A model generated the notes under the pieces. It was not told the origin of the DNA, made no database searches, and saw only the letters and a list, made by a program, of their open reading frames with translations. Below, piece by piece: positions 56,349 through 64,000 of a DNA stretch of 64,000 bases; position 1 is the stretch's first letter; every line of letters starts with the position of its first letter. This stretch comes from Plotosus lineatus (Eukaryota; Chordata; Actinopteri; Siluriformes; Plotosidae): assembly GCA_024760905.1 (NCBI GenBank), contig CM045733.1, forward strand, positions 65,408,501-65,472,500. The letters are read 5' to 3'. The translations under genes and the position numbers were made by a program.

Positions 56349-56690
56349 ATGTTCAGTTGTGGCCTGGTGGTAAGCTGCTGGATTACTGAATCCAAGTTTG
56401 GGGGTTCAAGCCCCACTGTCAATGGTTGACACTGCTGTCCTCCCAGTGCAGCCAACTGGGTTATCAGAGGCCGGCCATGTCTCTCACTGGCTATGGTGTG
56501 AGGCTGTAAAAAAACCCATTGCTGACCTTTGACAAGAGTAGCAGCATAGCCAATGAACGTGCTTCGGCCTTGCCATGGCCTGGCGAGCTGTCTGGGGTGT
56601 ACACTATCCTTGCGCAGAGTCAGCTGAGATGGGCGCCAGCCTCCCCGTGACCCTAATTAGGATTAAGCGGTTCAGAAAATTAATGAATGA
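56349..56690 (+). mobile_element. SINE-A1, full length, 11-bp target duplication
   Basis: Complete copy with GAATGA tail. Flanks ATAACTAGGTG at 56338-56348 and 56691-56701 are identical. Confidence 0.92.
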
Positions 56691-56859
56691 ATAACTAGGT
56701 GTTAGAACGGTAAGCACATTCAACTTAAAAATTTGTATAAAAAATATTAGTCCTACATTTCAATATTTATGTCAACGAGATTTGCGTCATAGCCTGCGAC
56801 ACACTTTTCAGCGCGACTTGCTTTCATTGCCAATGCGGAAGTATTGCCTGTATGTTTGC

Positions 56860-57045
56860 TTTGTAATTAGAAGCTGTCAAATAACAAAAAGAGTAATTTG
56901 GAAAGACATTTCCAGGGAAGGCATGCTAAATTTGCATCCGACCACCCAGTTGGGATTGAGAGAAAAAGTGCGATTGCAGTATTACTGCAGAAATTAAAGG
57001 AGCGCAAAGATAGATTTAAGAAGTGGATTGCATCTCCAAACTGTA
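56860..57045 (+). pseudogene. hAT-family transposase N-terminal remnant
   Basis: One frame reads NLERHFQGRHAKFASDHPVG, then IERKSAIAVLLQKLKERKDR, then FKKWIASPNCTV. The 'ERHF..RH..F' pattern is typical of the region after the BED zinc finger in hAT transposases. Upstream the frame is shifted (the zinc-finger part around 56790-56860 is decayed). Confidence 0.65.
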
Positions 57046-57059
57046 CTGTGATAATATTT

Positions 57060-57345
57060 ATGAATAAATAAAGTGCTTAGGCTACTTACCAGAAGCTAGA
57101 GAAGATGCAGGGAGTTTGAGTGACATCATAGGGCTTAAATAATCATTAAAAACACACTAAAGAACCATGAATTCACAAATCAAGCAATTACGTTGATGAG
57201 TTTTGAGCGAAGGAGAAAAAAGAGGTGCACACATCATCTGCAACCAATCAGCAGGAGGGAGAAACAATTTTGTTCTCAGTCGCATGTGATGTGATTGATA
57301 TTGAACAGACAGCGCTGTTGTGCAGGTATGTAAACTCTGATGGGC
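57060..57345. repeat. Repeat shared with 34560-34745
   Basis: Matches in order: GAGAAGATGCAGGGAGTTTG, AAAACACACTAAAGAACC, 'CATCATCTGCAACCAATCAG', GTGATTGATATTGAA. Probably internal sequence of the same hAT-derived element. Confidence 0.65.
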
Positions 57346-57609
57346 CGCTGATTTCTTTATTGAATTTGTATAATTTCATCAATGCAACAAAACATAATAC
57401 ATTAATATAGTAATGGAAGTTAAACTTAAAGCACCAAATATCGTACAACAGAGTAGTCACGTGGTGTCATTCTCTCCAGGATGTACTGCAGGGAAAATGA
57501 ACATTTAATCATGAATGCTCTATATGTATTTGATAGTACGCTAATATACACTTACAACCTGTGTTACCTTCATATAAAGCTTGTATGAGGGTTTTCATTT
57601 TTTATTTTT

Positions 57610-57690
57610 TTTGTGGCTCCAGACAGATTTGTTTTTAGGTTTTTGGTCCAATATGGCTCTTTGAACATTTTTGGGTTGCCGACCCCTGCC
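57610..57690 (+). mobile_element. hAT-type right terminus
   Basis: 'CCAATATGGCTCTTTGAAC' and TTGGGTTGCCGACCCCTG; reversed this is the CAGGGGTCGGCAACCC terminus common among fish hAT elements. The left terminus was not found. Confidence 0.6.
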
Positions 57691-57765
57691 ATACACAAAC
57701 CAGAGTATCATAGCCTAAAATAGTATGGAGGTGTACAAATATTTAATCTCAGAGCAGGCTAGTAA

Positions 57766-58559
57766 TACCCCCATTTCACTGGAGAGTGGAATGCAAGGAT
57801 CATGGCGGAAAGGCGCGGAACGCACTCTACAGAGGAGCTTCGGCATTTTTACATGGAAAATGTGTCAAAAACCTACGGAAAATTGCACCTTCGGAACACC
57901 CTCAGAATGATCATGGAATGCGCGGAAAGGACACGGAAAGACCACGGCACAATGTTGGAATACATGCGTAAAATTGCCCGGATCACCCTCGAACCAGTGT
58001 GGAGAGCAACGGAAGACCCTCGGATAATTCACGGAACGTTTACGAAATGACCGCGGAATTACTCCTTTTTGAAGGAAGACCCACGGAATGATCTTGGAAC
58101 ATGCGGAATGAAGGCAGAATGTTCAACACGGAACGAGCGAGGAATGGCTGAGGAATAGCTGGCATAATCACGTTTCAAAAAGGAAAATCTGGCAAAGATC
58201 TCAAAGTATTTGCTCCTGATTCCGCCTATAAATACGCGGAATGACCAAGGAAGCTCATTGTCTCATTCATACTATATGTTTGTAATGTATAATATGTTTA
58301 TAATGTACAATAAATTAAAATTTTAACATATGTTTGTAATTTACTATATGTTTCTAATGTGCAATATGTTTATAAGTTACAATAAATTTAACATATGTTT
58401 TGAACATGTTCAAAAGCACGTTCGTGGAAGATTTTGGCCTGACGAAAGTGGAGGAATATCTTTGGAATCGTACGGAAGATGAGGAACGACTTAGGAATGT
58501 TGGAGGATGACTACGGTTTTGCTTCAGCAAGTCTGCCGTGCTCCAGAGAAATGGGGGTA
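57766..58559 (+). mobile_element. Unfamiliar TIR element rich in GGAA motifs
   Basis: The ends TACCCCCATTTCACTGGAG (57766) and, reversed, TACCCCCATTTCTCTGGAG (58559) match at 18 of 19. TAA flanks both sides (57763-57765, 58560-58562); a TA duplication is an equally valid reading. The plus strand has about 28 GGAA, 14 of them CGGAA, while the reverse motif is nearly absent. A 'CATATGTTTGTAAT' type tandem repeat occupies 58270-58400. Three short overlapping frames (57725-58050) are open but resemble no protein I know. Confidence 0.7.
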
Positions 58560-58667
58560 TAAAGTAAATTAAAAAGCTAGGAAAATAAATTATTGCTTAA
58601 TCAGTAAAATAGTAAAACTTCAAGCAAAAATTTCCAACATTACTTGAGAAGATTTAATATTTATTAG

Positions 58668-58965
58668 TGGTGGCACTGTGGTTAGCATGATCGCCTAAAA
58701 GCAAGTCGGTCCTGGGTTCAATTCCTGGGCTGAGGAGTTTGCATGTTCTCCATGTGCTTGTGTGGGTTTTCTCCAGTTTCCTCCCGTAGTACAAAGGCGT
58801 GCGTATTAGGTTAACTGGCTGTTCCAAATTTCCCTTCGGTCTGAGTATGTGTGTAAATGATTTGGTTTGGTGAGCTGTACAGGGCGTACCCTGCCCCTCA
58901 TTGGCTGAAATAGGCACCAGCCCCCAAGCTACCCTAATAGGATTAAGCGGTTTAATAAATGAGAG
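58668..58965 (+). mobile_element. SINE-C, full length
   Basis: Head GTGGCACTGTGGTTAGCATG, B box 'CTGGGTTCAATTCC', body TGCATGTTCTCCATGTGC, end 'CCCTAATAGGATTAAGCGG'. Confidence 0.87.
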
Positions 58966-59311
58966 AGTGAGTGATTAAGAGCATTAATTAAGGGAGTCTC
59001 CAGTGTCTATGCTTTGTGTATTATATTAAGTTCCATGGTATAGGATGCATAACAAATTAATTATTTATTTCTTGTTGCACAAGTTGCATTATTCCCCTTA
59101 AAAATGTTCAACAGGAACTAACTTGTTTCACAGATATGATGTCACAACATTAAGTGTAGTGTAAAACAATTGAAAAATTTGTTGCTCTTTTTTAGGTTAT
59201 ATTGTCTCATTTGATACAGTCTGGCATGAAACTGTGATGTTCCTTATGTTCTTTCGGACAATGGTATTAACAAACCAGTCAACTTAAAATATTATGAAAA
59301 TGTTCATCCGT
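58966..59311. other. No recognised feature
   Basis: Unique DNA. Confidence 0.4.
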
Positions 59312-59622
59312 TCATCATTTTCTGTAACCACTTAATCCTAATTCGGATCACGGGGAGGCTGGTGCCCATCCTGGACACTCTGGACGGCTCACCAGGCCAT
59401 TGCAGGGCAGAAACACGCTGACAGCTTTGCAGCTACTCTTGTCGAAAGTTAGCAATGCTTATTTGATATGAACCTCACACCATAGACCGTAAAGACACAT
59501 GGCCGGCCTTTGATAACCCAGTTAGTTGCACTGGGGGACAGTGACAACCCGTGGAGAGTGGGGCTTGAACCCTCAACCTTAGGATCAGTGATCCAGCACC
59601 TTTACCACCAGGTCACCACTAC
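59312..59622 (-). mobile_element. SINE-A1
   Basis: Complete except for a deletion of the GACTCCGGGCGAGGGCAGAG segment. Confidence 0.88.
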
Positions 59623-59671
59623 TCTGAAAACGTTCAGTAAGTCATAAACAACTTGCAGTACTTGTTTATAT

Positions 59672-60043
59672 CAGGGGTATCAATCTCATTTTCACTGAGG
59701 GCCATGTCATCAGATTTCAAGGCCATCAAAGGCCAGATAATTTAGTAAAAACGGCAACCATGAAAACTACGGCAAAACGATTATGATTTGTCCTCTTTAC
59801 TGTATTTACTTTCCTTTTCTAACAATGCTTGACCTCAACATGCTTGCTAGCAATCTTTCTTAAGCCATGAATGACACTTGAAATAGGTTTTCTGCCCACC
59901 AAATGGATATAGAATGATGTTTCACGGTACTGGTTGATGCGAAGAATGTATGATAATCATATCCTATGAACGCACTCACAGGCCATATAAAATGATTTTG
60001 CCGGGCTGGATTCATCCCACTGGTCTGGAATTTGACATCTGTG
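59672..60043 (+). mobile_element. hAT-type MITE, diverged
   Basis: Ends CAGGGGTATCAATCTCATTT and, reversed, CACAGATGTCAAATTCC with 'GGGCCATG'/'GGCCATATAA' motifs. 8-bp flanks match at only 5 of 8. Confidence 0.6.
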
Positions 60044-61198
60044 CTTTAGACTGTAACAACCCAATTAATAACTTATCTGCAGTGATGCTAAAGAACACTG
60101 TTTGCACAGTCTGCAATACTATAAGAACATTTATTTGAACACTCACACTTGAGAAAATGATAGTTTTTTTTTTTTTTGCATCACAACATTTCTAACCTTG
60201 TTATCTGGAAATCATCTTCCTGTGCAATGAAAAAAGTTCCTATTACTGTAAAAGTAACCAGTCTAAACTCACTAACAAGGTTACGTACATGGTACTGAAA
60301 TGCAAGGTATGCAAATGTCAAAGTAATCACTAGCATGACTAAAGTGCACACCAAACAAAACTTTCCTGCTTCATTTTCATCATTTCTAAAAGAGATCCAG
60401 CATCTGGAATAACTTCACCGCGGTGTTGTTATGGTATTTCATATAGAGTGCTCTGGAGGAAACATCAAGTTTAAAGCAAGGCCACTGAAATACCACAACC
60501 TATAAAACCCGTTCCAGCTGCTTATACAGCATGCTGCCACATTTTCCTTTCAGACAGTGATCAGGAACAGAGCTGCCAAAGTACACACTCCTGCAAGGAT
60601 ACAGGCTGATATTTCGTACTCTTTTACAGCCCGTTCCAAATTAGCTTCAAAATTTCCACTTTATTACTGTGCTGCTCTCAGTTACTGAGACTAATAAGAT
60701 GCAGAACTTCAAAGGCAGAGCAGGAAGCAGTGAGATGATAAGGCTTAGGGAACTGATGTAGAAGCACAGCCTCGCTTTCATTCTCTCATCAGCTTGGCCG
60801 TATTCTTTGAGTTGAAAATATATATGCTTCTCAACCACGGAAAGGACAGCAGTGGTTTCCTATGCTGATGCCATTTGCACTTCAAGATTACCCAGAGGTA
60901 CCCAAACCTGATCAATGAGTGTGAGGTGTTAAAGGGGTAAATTCAATGACTAGATATATTAAGTAAACACGAAATATATTGTTATCTGTTGAAAATAAAA
61001 TGTTATCAGCCACAGTGGCTTTTTAGAAACCATTTGCTTACTCATGCATGCCAGTGTCAATGAACCCTGCACTGTCTGAAGATGTGGAGAGAGTAAATCT
61101 AGTGCTCTGGCCACCAGATGGCGTGCACACAGTGTTTACTATCATCAATTAAGATGCAGACCAACAACACCGGCATGAACTACACAAGCTGTAAAAAA

Positions 61199-61242
<44 letters not shown>
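61199..61242. repeat. (GT)n(GA)n microsatellite
   Basis: About 12 GT units followed directly by 10 GA units. Confidence 0.95.
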
Positions 61243-62870
61243 CGAGAGTGTACAATGTGCTACCCTAGTTTTATCTCTTTTGGATTCGTACACCTTTTTC
61301 CATTTCTTAACAGATGATCTCAAGACTTTTCAGCTTCCTAAACATTAGTGTTGCACCGCTATTGTTTTTTCTTGCTTACATTTTTCTTGTTGTACACGCA
61401 CAAGATCATTCCTCTGGTCACATGGGCTTGTCATTGTAAACAGACACAGGAAAACAAAGATAGATTTAAAACCTGAATAAGAAACATGAGGCCAGTGAGC
61501 TGGGGTGATGCTGTGGAGAAATTTTTGCATTCAGCGAAAAATTATCTGGTAATAATATACACAGACTTGCGAATGGAAACATTTACAGTAGGTAGGTATA
61601 TATTTGTATTATTTTTGCATGCTGCAAAATCACATTTCCAGGGGATTTAATCAGATTTAATCCAACACCTCCGATAAAAACCCAACCCTATGAAACCTAA
61701 CGCTGATGCCGAACCTCTGTCTCTCAACTCATCTCAGTTCGACCCCATCCAGCTGCACATAGGTCAAAGGCCCTTAGTCAGATCAGACTCCATCCAATGG
61801 ATTATTTTGGTTTTGCAATAAGGTGCAGTTTTGTATCTTTCACAGATTACAGCCTAATAATTTAAGCCATACACACCAGCTAACGGTGTGGCCAACAATA
61901 CAACTTTTTTCTCCTAAAAGCTGTTTGTTCGGTAGAAGACAGAACTTTGGCTCATATGTGAGAATCCATTGGAACGAGGTGTATTTATGAAACCCATGAC
62001 AGAATCCAAATTCAAACAATGATGGTGCAATGATCAAGCGTGGACATTCATGAACAGTCTAGAACAAGTCTAAACTCGGTGAACAGAAGTTCAATGGGGC
62101 GATTGTTAAAATACAAAAAAAAAAACCAACCAAAAAACCCGAAAGGGCAAATCATGGACAGGACATTCAGAAAGCTTACGCCTAAAACGAACCAAAAATT
62201 GGCGAGACATTCATGATGTTTTATGGGTGATGAAAGAGAAGATATTCAGGGGTGTATATATTATATACTCCCTGTTCTCACATGTATACTTCCTAAAATG
62301 CAGGGCGAGTTATTGAAAAACATCTTCACTGTTTAAATAATTTCAACTGAAAAGAAAGTTTATCAGCATTGCCAGATCTTGTTACAGTACAAATAAATTA
62401 TGTAATTTGTTTATTGTAAGCTAAACACTCAGATGCAGACTCACATTAGATAAACGCAAGCCCTGAATAAATTTATACTCAATCCTTTTATCTGCATGAG
62501 AGCTTGATTTGATTAGACATCAAAGGATTTGATAAAACCATCGAGGCTAGACAAGAATCAGTCACCAAGGGATGGAGAGATATTTTTGGAGAAGCACTTT
62601 TCTTTAGCATGCGCTCTTAGATGAATGAGCTCAGGTGCTGCATCTCATATATTCATCGGCTGACATTCAAATTACCAACAGGCTGACCCCAGAGATCATG
62701 CATGAAAGGTCTGGCTTGTCTCTGGTGGTCTGTGAAGCACGCATTTGCCTACAGCATTACTTACAGATGTTTTTGGAGCATGCTGTCTAGAGCTGACATT
62801 TATATAATGAATATAGAAATATATGTTTAAATTTTTTTAGATGCACTATATATGTATATATAGGAAAAGA

Positions 62871-62871
<1 letters not shown>

Positions 62872-62953
<82 letters not shown>
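62872..62953. repeat. (AT)n(GT)n microsatellite
   Basis: About 29 AT units followed by 11 GT units and a short G run. Confidence 0.95.
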
Positions 62954-63397
62954 GGGGGTACACTGGTATGTAGAAGGAGAGATGAGGATCATGAGGTTTG
63001 GAAAAAGAGTTCAGACAGTCAATATCACGGTCAAAGTTTAAACTCCATAAAGCAAACAGGGGTCAGTCAATCATGCAAACCACACAGTAGAGGTAATCCA
63101 AAACACGGAGTCAATTAATAGTAGTAGACCTCCGTCTGTCTCGAAGGACTATAGAGCTGCGCTCTGGCTGGTGATACTCTCCAGTGCACAGAGCCCAGGG
63201 TAGGAATTATGGAGGACAAGCTGTTAACCAAGCAGCAAGTCCCCCCCACCCCACCTCACCCCCACGGCGCCATCGGAAAGATCCAATGGAAGGGCAGAAG
63301 TCGATACGACTGGGTTTCAGAGCCGCTGCAGGAGTTGCCAGAACGTTGCTGTGAACGAACTGCCTCAGGGGACTCAGACTCCCGATTAGAAATGTGA

Positions 63398-63605
63398 AAG
63401 ATGGCTATGCAGCCTACTTTTGATGAAAGTCAGCAATAGCTCTTTTACATGCCTCACACCATAGACAGTGAGAGACATGGCTGGCCTTTGATAACCCAGT
63501 TAGCTGCACTGGTGGGACAGTGGCAACTTTGTTGAGAGTGGGGCTTGAACCCCCAACCTTAGGATAAGTGATCCAGCTGACATTACCACCAGGCAACCGC
63601 TGCCC
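63398..63605 (-). mobile_element. SINE-A head and upper body
   Basis: From ATGGCTATGCAGCCTACTTT to the head 'GGCAACCGCTGCCCC'; the 3' end is absent. Confidence 0.85.
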
Positions 63606-63870
63606 CACAGAGTCAAGTAATCAGGCAGATATCATGCACACGCATGCTGTGGCAGACAGCATGTATAACCGGTCATATGTTGAAGTAACAAGACTGAGCA
63701 ATGACTGGCAGCAGGAACACTGAACAATACTTTGCAGTGATTGAAACAAAACAAAGTTCTTCAATACTGTGGTGAGTAATCAAGTGTGAGCACAGACAGG
63801 TTTGCTGTAATCACATGAAAATCACATGATTGTGAGTATGAAATTGCTGATGGGAATACACAGAGGCCCA

Positions 63871-64000
63871 GCAAAAAAAGTTTGCGCACGCTAATATTTT
63901 ATTGAACCGCTATTAGAATAAATTACAGCACGCAATTACCATGTCGTTGTTGCTTCAGATGGTCAGGTCGAAGCTCAGCAACATTAATATGGTAATAAAC
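63871..64000 (+). pseudogene. Tc1-like element fragment at window edge
   Basis: 'GTTTGCGCACGCTAATATTT' then ATTACAGCACGCAATTACC, and 'TCAGGTCGAAGCTCAGCAAC', match the order of the remnants at 53060 and 7860. It continues past base 64000. Confidence 0.6.

Larger units (their letters stand above)
60052..63397. other. Long stretch without gene or assigned transposon
   Basis: Unique-looking DNA, the largest repeat-poor block of the window apart from two microsatellites. I found no splice-consistent exon. Conserved noncoding elements cannot be excluded. Confidence 0.45.

Noticed and set aside
60390..60510. Small inverted repeat (TGGTATTTCA and its partner)
   Set aside because: Only about 10 bases match with a 40-base gap; expected by chance.
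1..64000. CRISPR arrays, operons, phage or plasmid functions
   Set aside because: None seen. Direct repeats are microsatellites or dispersed transposons, and the genes are spliced.

Overview
The window looks like teleost fish nuclear DNA. There are spliced genes with GT-AG introns, tRNA-headed SINEs, 5'-truncated LINE copies with target-site duplications, Tc1, hAT and Tigger-like DNA transposons, and long microsatellites. No bacterial, organellar or viral gene set is visible. Siluriform or other ostariophysan origin is possible, but I cannot prove it from this sequence.

Two host genes are supported. On the minus strand near the left edge are the first two coding exons of pin4 (parvulin-14): 1818..1782 and 1469..1399. 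They encode the basic, glycine-rich N-terminus, and the isomerase exons must lie left of base 1. About 7.6 kb away, in head-to-head orientation, is a plus-strand NIMA-related (NEK) protein kinase with three coding exons (9424..10552, 12063..12233, 15354..15511; 485 residues). All its splice junctions keep the frame. Its whole kinase domain sits in one exon, and a near-perfect RFX X-box with a CCAAT box lies about 0.5 kb upstream, as expected of a cilium-related gene.

Most of the rest is transposon-derived. Labels used below: SINE-A is an abundant tRNA-headed SINE with two 3' ends. A1 ends in '...TTAGGATTAAGCGGTTCAG' plus GAAT repeats. A2 ends in a tail shared with an RTE-like LINE that is also present here. 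SINE-C is a second SINE family sharing the A1-type 3' end. 'Tigger-D' and 'Tigger-E' are two non-autonomous families with TA target duplications.

Layout: 1-9 kb, pin4 start, SINEs, LINE ends, and a 2.2-kb TIR element (4524-6724) that has taken up three SINEs and a LINE fragment. 9.4-15.5 kb, NEK gene; intron 1 holds two SINEs and a perfect 52-bp hairpin, intron 2 holds a tetranucleotide repeat, a hAT MITE and a broken Tc1 element. 16-32 kb, intergenic with SINEs and nested Tigger/hAT elements. 32.4-38.0 kb, one nearly full-length but dead L1/Tx1-type LINE with a probable target duplication, followed by a tRNA-derived SINE. 38-64 kb, intergenic with more SINEs, Tigger-E copies, a 0.65-kb TA/TG microsatellite at 47 kb, hAT and Tc1 remnants, and an unfamiliar TIR element at 57766-58559 packed with GGAA motifs.

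I found no new gene system. The most interesting items are the 57.8-kb element, the mosaic SINE tails, the intronic hairpin and the kinase gene's structure and promoter.
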